From: Pseudorasbora parva
Taxonomy: Eukaryota; Chordata; Actinopteri; Cypriniformes; Gobionidae
Direction: 5' to 3'
Assembly (NCBI RefSeq): GCF_024679245.1
Contig: NC_090184.1
Span: 4,406,547 to 4,470,546, forward strand
DNA length: 64,000 nt
The first letter of the stretch is position 1. Each line of letters starts with the position of its first letter. Below the pieces are notes generated by a model. That model was not told where the DNA came from. It did no database searches and saw only the letters and a program-made list of their open reading frames with translations. The translations under genes and the position numbers were made by a program. Below, one piece after another: positions 24,562 through 35,358 of this stretch.

Positions 24562-24605
24562 ACCAATAAGCGTGCCATTTGCAAATGCTTCCTGCTTGTT
24601 TTCAG

Positions 24606-24891
24606 AGCTGAACTGAGTCTGCAGCCTGTGACCGAAGGCGAGGAACAGTACGAGCGCTCCGAGGGTTTCACTTATAGTGAGGTGATTGAGAAGCCCGGAG
24701 AGCGTCTAGAGAAGAACTGCCTTCATCATGGAGACCGCTCCCTGATGCTGAAGATCAACATGGTTCCTCTTCCGGACGCTGTGATGTCCCATAGCACTGA
24801 GGAGGAGTTTGACAAGCCCATCGTTCTGCACCTGTGGCCCACCGTTCTCCTCCGCAACCTCCTGCCGTACCCCATCACCTTCAAGTTAAAG
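24606..24891 (+). CDS. vps13a: vps13a exon e11 (VAB repeat 3, SHR-BD region)
   Basis: Acceptor TTTTCAG, donor AAAG|GTATAA; phase 2 in, 0 out. Encodes KPIVLHLWPTVLLRNLLPY, the best-known SHR-BD/VAB string; repeat Asn at 24856-24858. Confidence 0.96.
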
Positions 24892-25113
24892 GTATAATAG
24901 TACAGATAGTTTGGCCTGTCACAATTATTACCTTTTATTACGGATGCCCACTGGTTTATGGCTGGTTACTGTACGATGATTAAAATCACAAAATGGTCTT
25001 AAACAATTACTAAATAAACTGCAAAATGTCACATTTTCTAATAATAGCATGTTTCAAAATGCCAGTAAAAGTCAGCGTTGAAACTTTCGCCAGTTGACCT
25101 GTAATTCTTTTTT

Positions 25114-25516
25114 TTAATGGAGTGGTTCTGTGTTTTTTTTCTAGGCTTGGTTGTGTTTATGGGGTGCAGTATAACATGCCTCAATACTTCTTCTTTTTTA
25201 CGCCGTATTTATCTTATATGTGACCTTTATTCCCCACCGCTGTCTCCACTGTCCTTTGAGCGGCTCGTTTGCTTCCTGCTTCTATGAAGCCCATCCCTCT
25301 GAAAAACGCAATGGTCTTAGATTGGTTAGATGGCCAAATGTAGTTTCCTGTATTTTTATTGGCTGAAGTGCCAAGCACAGGTTGTCCGGAAACGCCACGC
25401 CCCTTCCCATTACGGGCAGAAGTCACATCTGCGGTGACTAACGAGGGTTTATGATGTCACCAACCCAGAAGAAGCTTGTTGTAGTCCAAACCGGACGTTT
25501 TTGTAGGCAATAAACT
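25114..25516. mobile_element. TTAA element family F, right-truncated
   Basis: More than 90 percent alike by eye to the complete copy at 34603-35137, from GGTTCTGTGTTTTTTTTCTA to TTTTGTAGGCAATAAACTG. The right terminal repeat is lost. Confidence 0.75.
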
Positions 25517-26048
25517 GTGTAAAAATGAAAAACTGTATCACATGCATTAATACATTAATTTTGACAGCCCTTAAAGTTTTATATTGGTACACCCAAATAG
25601 TGTCTGATAATTTTAGTGATTATTTAACTAGTTTAATGTTTTAAATGATTATTTTGACATTTTAAAAGTCCAACAAATATAAAAAAAGAAATTATGAAAG
25701 ACAATTTAGACGACCATAATCGCAGCTTCTTTCAATCACTACACATTTACACTAAAATATTGTGATAAAATGAACCAAAGGAATTGTTAAAGTTTGTTCT
25801 AAGTATGGTCATTAATTAAATGTTTTTAATGGTATTTACTGTTTTAAATGCTATTTTTAAATGCTATAATTTTTTATTATTAAATGTACAGTAGGAAATT
25901 CCACCCAAGTCTCTTCGAAGCATTTATAGAAATTAAATTTGATTTTTTTTTTAGTAACAAAGACTTTCTGAAATGAAAAAATATTACTTTTATGGCATGT
26001 AACGAGTATTACATTTATATTCACATATTGTAAAAAATATGTTTGCAG
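25517..26048. other. AT-rich intron remainder, nothing identified
   Basis: No feature recognised between the family F fragment and exon e12. Confidence 0.5.
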
Positions 26049-26459
26049 GGCACTGGAGATTTCCCCTCGACCTCACTAAAAGAGGGCCACTCCTCCCAGA
26101 TCCACACAGCTGTCATGGACTTCTCCTCTCTGGAGCTGAGGCTGCTGGGATACCTGCAGCAGGACTGGGAGGCCCATTACAGTCTCTGCAGCGACAATGA
26201 CGAGATCAGCTTCATCAAATTTCGCTCGCGGGGATCGGACGAGGAGCCGGAGGCACGGCCGGAGCTGGATATTGCGGTCCATGTTAAAAAGGAGGAGGGT
26301 CAGGTGGTGGTGGCCATCCACTCCCCGTACTGGATGGTGAATAAGACGGGCAGACTGCTGCAGTACAAGGCAGACGATATCCATCGCAAACACCCGAAGG
26401 ATTACGACATGCCGCTGCTCTTCTCCTTCAAGCCACGCAACTTTCTGCAGAACAACAAG
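26049..26459 (+). CDS. vps13a: vps13a exon e12 (VAB repeat 4)
   Basis: Acceptor TTGCAG, donor CAAG|GTTTGG; 137 codons, phase 0-0, the longest exon here. Encodes HSPYWMVNKTGRLLQYKAD (Asn 26340-26342) and IHRKHPKDYDMPLLFSFKP. Confidence 0.97.
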
Positions 26460-26542
26460 GTTTGGAAGAACCTCATCAAGTATCAAGAATGTTTTATTGA
26501 TCATTTCTCTAACTTTTCATTCTGTCGCTCTTTTGTTTACAG

Positions 26543-26647
26543 ATTCGCTTGATGATTTCCGAAAGTGAATTATCAGACGATTTCTCCATCGACACCGTCG
26601 GGAGTTATGGGGACGTCAAATGCAAAGGCAGACAGAAGGATTACATG
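26543..26647 (+). CDS. vps13a: vps13a exon e13 (VAB)
   Basis: Acceptor TTTACAG, donor CATG|GTGACC; 35 codons, phase 0-0. Encodes ELSDDFSIDTVGSYGDVKC, matching VPS13A closely. The upstream intron is only 83 bp. Confidence 0.96.
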
Positions 26648-26791
26648 GTGACCGTTCTTTCTTTACAACAATACATTTTTAATACATTAATATCAACATG
26701 AAATCAAAATTGAACTTATTTCTATTTTTTAATACATGTTCCTTGTCTTACATGTCCCTTGCATATTTTTTCACAAAGACAGTATAAGGGA

Positions 26792-26796
<5 letters not shown>

Positions 26797-26878
<82 letters not shown>
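26797..26878. repeat. (TA)n microsatellite, about 41 units
   Basis: Uninterrupted AT run in intron e13-e14; the rest of that intron (26879-27444) is very AT-rich with no feature. Confidence 0.95.
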
Positions 26879-26880
<2 letters not shown>

Positions 26881-27444
26881 GGGCCATTTTATCTATTCAT
26901 TTTATGTTAAGGAAACAATTCATACAAAAATTTTAACAAAAATTAAATGGTTTTGGAGATTGATGCAGAGTAAATATACATTTTAATATAAATATCAAAT
27001 GGGAAAACTTAAGATATGCTGCCTTGGTAACTAACTAAAATAAAATAAGTTGACATTTAAATAATGACTTTTAAACTTTTATTAATTTAAAAAATAAATA
27101 AAATACAAACTTGTATTACTTTTATTAAATCTGAAATAATAATAAATTAAAGCTAAATAAAAAAATATAAATGACTAATGAAAATGCTAAAAGCACATCA
27201 TAAAACTTTATAATTAAAATTGAAAAAATGAAAATATATAAATAATATTCAAATTTAAAAAAATATAATCGTATATGAATAATTCTGAAAAAACACTGGA
27301 TTGATCACCACCTTCACAATCTAACCATTTTCTAATCAAGCCTCATGTTTGTCCCCATTGAATCTCCTGTTTAGCTCAGAAATATGTCAGATTGCAAATG
27401 TCACGTTGACTTAAATTGATAGTGGACGTCTGGTTTGATGGTAG

Positions 27445-27591
27445 GTGGGAGTGAAGATCGATGCATCCAGCTTCAGTTTGACTCGGTTGGTGACGTTCCT
27501 GCCGTTCTACATGCTGGTGAACAGAACTAAGCATGTGATTCAGGTCTGTGAGGAGGGTCAGGAGCACTGGACAGAGGCACGTCCCGGACAG
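27445..27591 (+). CDS. vps13a: vps13a exon e14 (VAB repeat 5)
   Basis: Acceptor ATGGTAG, donor ACAG|GTCAGG; 49 codons, phase 0-0. Encodes VTFLPFYMLVNRTKHVIQV with the repeat Asn at 27520-27522. Confidence 0.95.
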
Positions 27592-27793
27592 GTCAGGAGA
27601 TTAAAAAGATTGTAACAAGAGAAATGTTAATAATTCTTTAATTTGTGATTCTCTAAGCTCTGAAAAATAATTAAGAGACTACTTAACATTGATTTTTCAA
27701 TGTTAAGTGGTCACTTAATTTTTTCCAGAGCTGTATATATCTATATATCTATATATATATATATATATATATCTATATCTGTCTGCTCTTTAG

Positions 27794-27925
27794 GCTGCCG
27801 TTCCATTCTGGCCAGAAAAAGACTCAAAGAAACTCAGAGTCAAAGTGGAGGGCTGCCAATCCTCGCCTCAGGCATTTGACTTCCACCAACCAGAGAACTG
27901 CCTCTTGCTGCACCTGGACAAAACT
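27794..27925 (+). CDS. vps13a: vps13a exon e15 (VAB)
   Basis: Acceptor CTTTAG, donor AACT|GTGAGT; 44 codons, phase 0-0. Encodes AVPFWPE and ENCLLLHLDKT. The 6.5-kb intron that follows carries the foldback and Tc1/mariner elements. Confidence 0.94.
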
Positions 27926-29689
27926 GTGAGTTAGTGTTTCCTACACAGACTGACGTACACAAACAAGGGCTGGGTAAAAAAAATATTGATTTCTGGATTT
28001 TAATCGATTCTCATTTTCATGAACCGATATGGACTCTTAAACCCCAAGAATCGATGAGTCTATCCTGTCTTCAGTTGATGAATGAACGGAGCATTGTATC
28101 TCCTCCAATCTAATAAATCAAAATCATCTCTCTGATCACTCTGGCTCAGCTCTAGAGAAGCGGCTCATGAACGGATCTTCTCTTCCGCTTTAATACCAGT
28201 TACAGCGCGTAATAAACATGAATGAGCATCTGAAAGTGTGTTAAAGATTCAGGACAACTCACTGAAATCTGTATCACGTCACATGGACTCGCTCAATCAG
28301 TTTCAACCGCGGAGAGACGTCAGTAAAACAGCTCGTGAACAATGTCACGAAACGTCACATTTACCTCAGAAAAACCATATCCAGTGTCCATAAACTCATC
28401 AGTCAGCTGAAAAAATCAACTCTAGAGAGGAGCATTTAGGCAAATATAGGCACCATATTACATAACCATTATAATTTTTAATGTTCTTTAATATTTAAAT
28501 CATGTTTGAATAAATCTGGCAAGTTTTTATGATAGCCACCATTTAAATGTTTATATTTCAAGAACAACAAAAAATTGGAGTAGATATATGATTCTGTAAT
28601 TGTAAAGTTAATATTATAACTTTATTCTTATATATATGTATATGTGTGTGTATGTATGTGTATGTATGTGTATATATATATATATATATATTAGGCATGT
28701 GCCGATATAAATTTTTCATGTTGCGATTAATTGATGAAGTTTTATCACGATATACGATATTGAAATAAGTTGCAAAAAAAAGTGTTGCCATAGCATAACA
28801 GCTTTAAGAACTATTATTGTAAGAACAAAAATAACTGAATGTTTAAATACAATAATGCACCAAAAATATATACAGCTCTGGAAAAAAAAATTAAGAGACC
28901 CCTCATTGAGAAATCAAAGTGGTCTCTTGATTTTTTTCAGAGCTGTAAAAGTACAATTTTCAAACAGATTAAAGTGCAAAAGAATTAGGCTATGAACAAC
29001 AGGTAGGCTTACAAATTACAATAAGGTCTCATTAGTTTATGCATTAACTAAGATTGAGCAATAGCTACATTTGGTACAGAAAGTATAATGTTTTTGTTAT
29101 AGTTAGTTAAGAAATACTGATCATTGTTAGTTTTATCTTAGGTCCATTAAAAAAGTTATTTTGATTTTAATGTTATTAAAAAGTAACTAAGAAATTAACA
29201 TAGAATGATTAATTCTTTATAAGTATTTTTCATTGTCAGTTTGGTAATAATGAATTAACATGTTAACTAATGAAGTCGTATCTCAAAGTTATACTGAACA
29301 ATAAATAATTAGAACAGTTCTAATTATTAGGGTATGTTGTAGTCCAGATTAAAACATAAAAATGTTTAAATTTGAAAATAAATAGCCTATTAAGTCTTTA
29401 AGTATTAAGTATTTGGTGCTTTGATGAACAACATTGAGATTACAAGAAACGAATGGCTGTTTTAAAAACTACAGGCGTTTTTTTGTTTGTTTGCTGGTTT
29501 CCGGGGTAACCGGCTGCATTCTGCAGTTCATCAGCGCCCTCTGCTGTCACTGAGCGGCACTTCAGCAGCGCGTCTCCTTCACCGGTTCAGTCATGTGCAA
29601 ACGCACGTTGGGCTTGTTTATATCTGAGCACGTCCCTTTGACGCAGAATACTATGGAAGCCCGTTTCCGCCACTAAATTAAAAAAAAAA

Positions 29690-29850
29690 AAAAATAATTG
29701 CGACTTTTTATCTCACAATTCTGACTTTTTTTCTCACAATTGCGAGTTATAAAGTCAGAATTCTGAGATATAAAGTCGCAATTGCGAGTTATAAAGTCAG
29801 AATTCTGAGATATAAAGTCGCAATTGCGAGTTATAAAGTCATTGATCTGC
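29690..29850. repeat. palindromic minisatellite of GCGAGTTATAAAGTC units
   Basis: ATAAAGTCGCAATTGCGAG and ATAAAGTCAGAATTCTGAGA alternate over about three copies, each containing CAATTG or GAATTC palindromes. A shorter mirrored form is at 32247-32305 on the other arm. Confidence 0.8.
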
Positions 29851-30139
29851 CGCGTCCCGACACGAGTTGTGTCGTGAACACATTATAATAAGTATTTTAA
29901 CTGTAGTTTTAGCTGATGATGGAATGATTGTCTTATACCTGAGTGACGTTAATATCTCTGAGCAAACGCGCTCTTGAGGGGATTTTAAATGCAAGCTTTG
30001 GCACTGAAACAGAACGGATGTGAGGTGATAACGTTCATATTCTGATGTGTTATTATGGAAATATAATCCCCAGAACATCACCACCCTCAGAACGTGCTGT
30101 AATTCACGATTTCCTTAGAGAACGAGTGTTCAGTAATGA

Positions 30140-30635
30140 CCAAGCGGCAACCTCCCGCGATCTCTCTTGAAGCCAATACGGAAGTAATGTAAACTGCAAT
30201 TCCTCATCTGGCCACTAGGGACAGGCTCCAGAAGGGAGCAGAATCTCATTGAGCCCCATGTTAAAATTCTCAACTTTAAAGCAGAAAAAAAACATGTTTA
30301 CAGCCTGGTACAAATTGTGGTTTTGGCTTATAAGGCTAATTTTGATCTTCATGACAACTCTGAGGGGGGTGAATTTTTTTATAACTCATTCGTTTACATT
30401 ATATAAAGCCTTAAGGTTCTGCATAATTAAGGGCGTGGTTACAAGTGGATAGCCATTTATCCGCCGTCTATAGTCATTGCGTCACCTCAGCTCCGCGCAC
30501 ATCCCGCCTTTTTGCCCATTTTCTGTTATCCGGGAGTGACAGGCGTTGACTCGCCCCTACTTTAAGCTTCAGAACGGCTTATCAGAATCCTATGGGGGAC
30601 GTCACGGACGCTACGTCCATATTTTTTTACAGTCT
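30140..30635. mobile_element. repeat 'S' complete copy, 496 bp, inside the foldback left arm
   Basis: CAAGCGGCAACC...ACAGTCTATG flanked by GTAATGAC on both sides (8-bp duplication). The mirrored arm at about 31945 lacks the insert, so it arrived after the arms formed. No clear terminal inverted repeat was found. Confidence 0.8.
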
Positions 30636-30895
30636 ATGGTAATGACACGTCCAGTTGGGCCTATGACATGTCGCCAGTCACCTGAGCGTGGCGCTGCTGG
30701 GATCATATTTCATAAATAACGAATCATTAATAACATATTTCATTAATAACGCATCAGAATATGCTGTAATGCAGGATTTCGTTTGAGAATGAATTTTATT
30801 GACCTCCATATGTGCTCGGTTTTGATCATATTTGAAATAATAAATTAATTGTAAAAGGCTCTGTTACCACTTCAGTTCAAACCTCAATGTCAAGC

Positions 30896-30907
30896 ACACA
30901 CACACAA

Positions 30908-30932
<25 letters not shown>
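30896..30932. repeat. (CA)n microsatellite
   Basis: Short CA run with one AAAC interruption near the centre of the foldback. Confidence 0.9.
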
Positions 30933-30938
<6 letters not shown>

Positions 30939-32559
30939 GTTGAATGGTGTTGAACCTGACAGAGAAACAGTGAGTTCTGCTGCCGAACAGTTGCAACAGA
31001 AATATGAGGTTGAGATGGAGCAGTTTTCATTAAAAGCCTACTCCTGTAAATAATAATCTTATATGTTTTAATAAAAGGCCCACGTGACAAATTCAACCAG
31101 AGTACCCCTTTGCATTTATTTTCTATTCTCAAAATCCTGCATTACAGCATATGATGCGTTATTAATGAAATATGATCCCAGAATAGCGCCACCCTCAGGT
31201 GACTGTATGTACCGACAGAGCACTGACGTGTTGTGATCAGGCTGCAGTTTTCATTAAACGTTAAAAAGATCAAATGATACTGTTTCAATAAATGGCGCAT
31301 GTGACACCAGAATCAGAAAGAATCAATATAGGAGCTTTATTGCCATTTTTGCACACACAAGAAATTACAGAAGAGTCTTAGTGACAGAAGTTTCCAGTAT
31401 ACCCCAGTAGCTACACAATAGAGAATAAAAATAAATGAATGAGTGAGATACGCGTATGCATAATACACACAAATAGACAAATTTGTGTACATGTGTGCTA
31501 TGGAACAGAATAGGCTATAATATAGAATTAACAGTCAGGGAATGGAGTAAGAAGTTCTTGTCAAATAAATATAGTAAGCTATAAGTGCCAGTGTACATAT
31601 TTATCATTTGAGGCATTTAACATGTCTTACATATTTAAAGCACATAGAAATATGACATTATATAATGTTTGCAGCTGAGATTTAATGATATGCGATTATA
31701 TTACTTTATTAGAATTTGTAACAGATTAGCCAAAGATCGATTAATTTATTATTTCAAATATGATCAAAACCGAGCACATATGGAGGTCAATACAATTCAT
31801 TCTCAAACGAAATCCTGCCTTACAGCATATTCTGATGCGTTATTAATGAAATATGTTATTAATGATTCGTTATTTATGAAATATGATCCCAGCAGCGCCA
31901 CGCTCAGGTGACTGGCGACATGTCATAGGCCCAACTGGACGTGTCATTACTGAACACTCGTTCTCTAAGGAAATCGTGAATTACAGCACGTTCTGAAGGT
32001 GGTGATGTTCTGGGGATTATATTTCCATAATAACTCATCAGAATATGAACGTTATCACCTCACATCCGTTCTGTTTCAGTGCCAAAGCTTGCATTTAAAA
32101 TCCCCTCAAGAGCGCATTTGCTCAGAGATATTAACGTCACTCAGGTATAAGACAATCATTCCATCATTATCAGCTAAAACTACAGTTAAAATACTTATTA
32201 TAATGTGTTCACGACACAACTCGTGTCGGGACGCGGCAGATCAATGACTTTATAACTCGCAATTGCGAGAAAAAAAGTCAGAATTGTGAGATAAAAAGTC
32301 GCAATTATTATTATTTTTTTATTATTTAGTGGCGGAAACGGGCTTCCATAGAATACAGCGGTGTTGAGCATTTTTACGGTTGATGGGCAAAGTATTCTTG
32401 AGTGCATTATAAAAAAATTATAAATTGTTAATAAATTATTATTTACGATATTTTAAAGTGCCCACGATAACAATATCGTGCATATTCATTATCGTGATAA
32501 ATCGCATTATCGAAAATCGGCACATGTCTAATATATATATACATATATATATATATATA

Positions 32560-34097
32560 CAGGGAGTGCAGAATTATTAGGCAAATGAGTATTTTGACCA
32601 CATCATCCTCGTTATGCATGTTGTCTTACTTCAAGCTGTATAGGCTGGAAAGCCTACTACCAATTAAGCATATTAGGTGATGTGCATCTCTGTAATGAGA
32701 AGGGGTGTGGTCTAATGACATAAACACCCTATATCAGGTGTGCATTATTATTAGGCAACTTCCTTTCCTTTGGCAAAATGGGTCAAAAGAAGGACTCGAC
32801 AGGCTCAGAAAAGTCAAAAATAGTGAGATATATTGCAGAGGGATGCAGCATTCTTAAAATAGCCAAGCTTCTGAAGCGTGATCATCGAACAATCAAGTGT
32901 TTCATTCAAAATAGTCAACAGGGTCGCAAGAAGCGTGTGGAAAAACCAAGGCGCAAAATAACTGCCCGTGAACTGAGAAAAGTCAAGCGTGCAGCTGCCA
33001 AGATGCCACTTGCCACCAGTTTGGCCATATTTCAGAGCTGCAACATCACTGGAGTGTCCAAAAGCACAAGGTGTGCAATACTCAGAGACATGGCCAAGGT
33101 AAGAAAGGCAGAAAGTCGACCACCACTGAACAAGACACACAAGCTGAAACGTCAAGACTGGGCCAAGAAATATCTCAAGACTGATTTTTCTAAGGTTTTA
33201 TGGACTGATGAAATGAGAGTGAGTCTTGATGGGCCAGATGGATGGGCCCGTGGCTGGATTGGTAAAGGGCAGAGAGCTCCAGTCCAACTCAGACGCCAGC
33301 AAGGTGGAGGTGGAGTACTGGTTTGGGCTGGTATCATCAAAGATGAGCTTGTGGGGCCTTTTCGGGTTGAGGATGGAGTCAAGCTCAACTCCCAGTCCTA
33401 CTGCCAGTTTCTGGAAGACACCTTCTTCAAGCAGTGGTACAGGAAGAAGTCTGCATCCTTCAAGAAAAACATGATTTTCATGCAGGACAATGCTCCATCA
33501 CACTCGTCCAAGTACTCCACAGCGTGGCTGGCAAGAAAGGGTATAAAAGAAGAAAATCTAATGATATGGCCTCCTTGTTCACCTGATCTGAACCCCATTG
33601 AGAACCTGTGGTCCATCATCAAATGTGCGATTTACAAGGAGGGAAAACAGTACACCTCTCTGAACAGTGTCTGGGAGGCTGTGGTTGCTGCTGCACGCAA
33701 TGCTGATGGTGAACAGATCAAAACACTGACAGAATCCATGGATGGCAGGCTTTTGAGTGTCCTTGCAAAGAAAGGTGGCTATATTGGTCACTGATTTGGT
33801 TTTTGAATGTCAGAAATGTATATTTGTGAATGTTGAGATGTTATATTGGTTTCACTGGTAAAAATAAATAATTGAAATGGGTATAAATTTGTTTTTTGTT
33901 AAGTTGCCTAATAATTATGCACAGTAATAGTCACCTGCACACACAGATATCCCCCTAAAATAGCTCAAACTAAAAACTAAAACTTCCAAAAATATTCAGC
34001 TGTTCAGAGTTTTTGTGTTTATTGAGAACATGGTTGTTGTTCAATAATAAAATTAATCCTCAAAAATACAACTTGCCTAATAATTCTGCACTCCCTG
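32560..34097 (+). mobile_element. intact Tc1/mariner transposon (DD37E type), 1538 bp
   Basis: The terminal inverted repeat CAGGGAGTGCAGAATTATTA (25 bp perfect, both ends) is flanked by TA. Inner copies of the core (ATTATTAGGCAACTT near 32744-32763; its mirror near 33901-33922) repeat in the same direction as the outer one at each end, an IR/DR layout as in Sleeping Beauty. It encloses one full-length transposase frame. Inserted in AT repeats beside the foldback. It looks young and possibly mobile. Confidence 0.93.
32778..33794 (+). CDS. Tc1/mariner transposase, 338 aa, intact
   Basis: Cut-and-paste DNA transposase. Residues 1-110 form the paired-like HTH DNA-binding part (ILKIAKLLKRDHRTIKCFI; second helix set around TGVSKSTRCAILRDM) with a basic GRKKR/KPRRK segment at 49-60 that may serve as a nuclear signal. 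A glycine box lies at 176-179. The catalytic triad reads D144 (LWTDE), D237 (MQDNAPSH) and E275 (DLNPIENLW), with 37 residues between the last two, hence DD37E rather than the DD34E of Tc1 itself. Length is typical (about 340 aa). The start ATG follows a 218-bp leader inside the left terminal region. No stop or frameshift. Confidence 0.95.
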   Translation: MGQKKDSTGSEKSKIVRYIAEGCSILKIAKLLKRDHRTIKCFIQNSQQGRKKRVEKPRRKITARELRKVKRAAAKMPLATSLAIFQSCNITGVSKSTRCAILRDMAKVRKAESRPPLNKTHKLKRQDWAKKYLKTDFSKVLWTDEMRVSLDGPDGWARGWIGKGQRAPVQLRRQQGGGGVLVWAGIIKDELVGPFRVEDGVKLNSQSYCQFLEDTFFKQWYRKKSASFKKNMIFMQDNAPSHSSKYSTAWLARKGIKEENLMIWPPCSPDLNPIENLWSIIKCAIYKEGKQYTSLNSVWEAVVAAARNADGEQIKTLTESMDGRLLSVLAKKGGYIGH

Positions 34098-34374
34098 TAT
34101 GTATATATATATATAAAATAATAATAATAATAAAAGCATCATTGAGTGTAATTTAAGTCTGTATACAAATCAGTTCATTTTTACCTTCAGTATTATAGTA
34201 GGCTGACCTCTGACTCCCAGAGTTTAAAGCTTTAGTTCAGAGATTCGTTTTCTTTAAGAAAATTTGCCATGCATTGTACCTAATATATGTCCAAAATAAG
34301 CGATATTGAATCGAAGTACAAGCTTGTGAATCTATATCTAATCTAATTGTAAAATGTGTCAATACCCAGTCCTA

Positions 34375-34402
34375 ACACACACACACACACACACACACAC
34401 AC
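34375..34402. repeat. (CA)n microsatellite near exon e16
   Basis: A CA run ending 39 bp before the e16 acceptor; also the right flank of the degenerate hAT element. Confidence 0.9.
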
Positions 34403-34441
34403 CCCACAATTGATCCTTTTCTTGTTCCCTCTGGATTCTAG

Positions 34442-34575
34442 TTGGGCGGTATTATTGTGGACGTGAATCTGACAGAACATTCTGCTGTGATCCGGTTCTC
34501 TGATTACCATGATGGTGCCGCTCCATTCCTCCTCATCAACCACACAAAGGACGAGACGCTACATTTCCATCAGAG
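34442..34575 (+). CDS. vps13a: vps13a exon e16 (VAB repeat 6)
   Basis: Acceptor TTCTAG, donor AGAG|GTGAGA; phase 0 in, 2 out. Encodes LGGIIVDVNLTEHSAVIRF, DYHDGAAPF and LINHTKDETLHF; repeat-6 Asn at 34538-34540. A CA microsatellite ends about 40 bp upstream. Confidence 0.96.
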
Positions 34576-34602
34576 GTGAGAACCACTCATGATGTGCAAG
34601 GT

Positions 34603-35137
34603 TTAAAGGGGTGGTTCCGTGTTTTTTTTCTAGGCTTGGTTGTGTTTATGGGGTGCAGTATAACATGCCTCAATACTTTTTTCTTTTTTTTAACACCGTA
34701 TTTATCTTATATTCTCCCTTTATTCCCCACCGCTGTCTCCACTGTCCTTTGAACGACTCGTCTGCTTCCTGCTTCTATGAAGCCCATCCCTCTGAAAAAC
34801 GCTACGGTCTTAGGTTGGTTAGATGGCCAAATGTAGTTTCCTGTATTTTTATTGGCTGAAGTGCCAAGCACAGGTTGTCCGGAAACGCCACGCCCCTTCC
34901 CATTACGGGCAGAAGTCACATCTGCGGAGACTAGCAAGGGTTTATGATGTCACCAACCCAGAAGAGGCTCGTTGTAGTCCAAACCGGCCGTTTTTGTAGG
35001 CAATAAACTGCCGTAACTTTAAAAGACAATATCTCTGTTTGCATTGAACTTTGCAGATTCTGTTTATGCTCAAGCAGCAACATTACACACTGACTACAGT
35101 TAAAAAAAAGTCAAATCGCATGCAACCAGCCCTTTAA
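34603..35137. mobile_element. TTAA element family F, complete, 535 bp
   Basis: TTAAAGGGGTGGTTCCGTG ... CATGCAACCAGCCCTTTAA. Starts 27 bp after exon e16's donor. A truncated relative is at 25114-25516. Confidence 0.82.
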
Positions 35138-35358
35138 AGACAGCGTGAGGGACAACAATAAGGATTGTCCGGGTCATTTGAGGGGACTGTTTTTTTCCTG
35201 GTTAGTCATGTACTGTGTATGTGTTTGCATTTGTTTTTATTGATGAATTAAACATTGCAATTGTGAAATGTGTCGAAGTTACAACATCTTTGCATATATA
35301 ATATAATATAATTGAGGCTGTCGATTTAATACGTTAACTTAACTCGGTTAACTTGTAA

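Larger units (their letters stand above)
28692..32530. mobile_element. 3.84-kb hAT-like foldback element with kilobase-scale inverted arms
   Basis: Ends TAGGCATGTGCCGATAT and ATCGGCACATGTCTA, flanked by ATATATAT on both sides (inside AT repeats, so weak). The left arm 29660-30139 plus 30636-30845 is mirrored at 31735-32360; two opposed frames of 81 and 82 codons (29839-30084 minus, 31999-32247 plus) are the same text on the two arms. A third partial copy of the unit sits at about 31130-31200. No transposase recognised. Confidence 0.8.
27965..34374. mobile_element. degenerate hAT-like element hosting large insertions
   Basis: Left AAGGGCTGGGTA with AATCGATTCTCATTTTCATG; right TACCCAGTCCTA with GCGATATTGAATCGA. 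Flanks ACACAAAC and ACACACAC differ by one base and overlap a CA run, so the duplication is weak evidence. It encloses the foldback (28692-32530) and the Tc1/mariner copy (32560-34097). Confidence 0.5.

Noticed and set aside
32778..33794. A domesticated host gene from the transposase
   Set aside because: It sits between perfect terminal repeats with TA flanks, so it is an ordinary transposon copy, not a captured gene.
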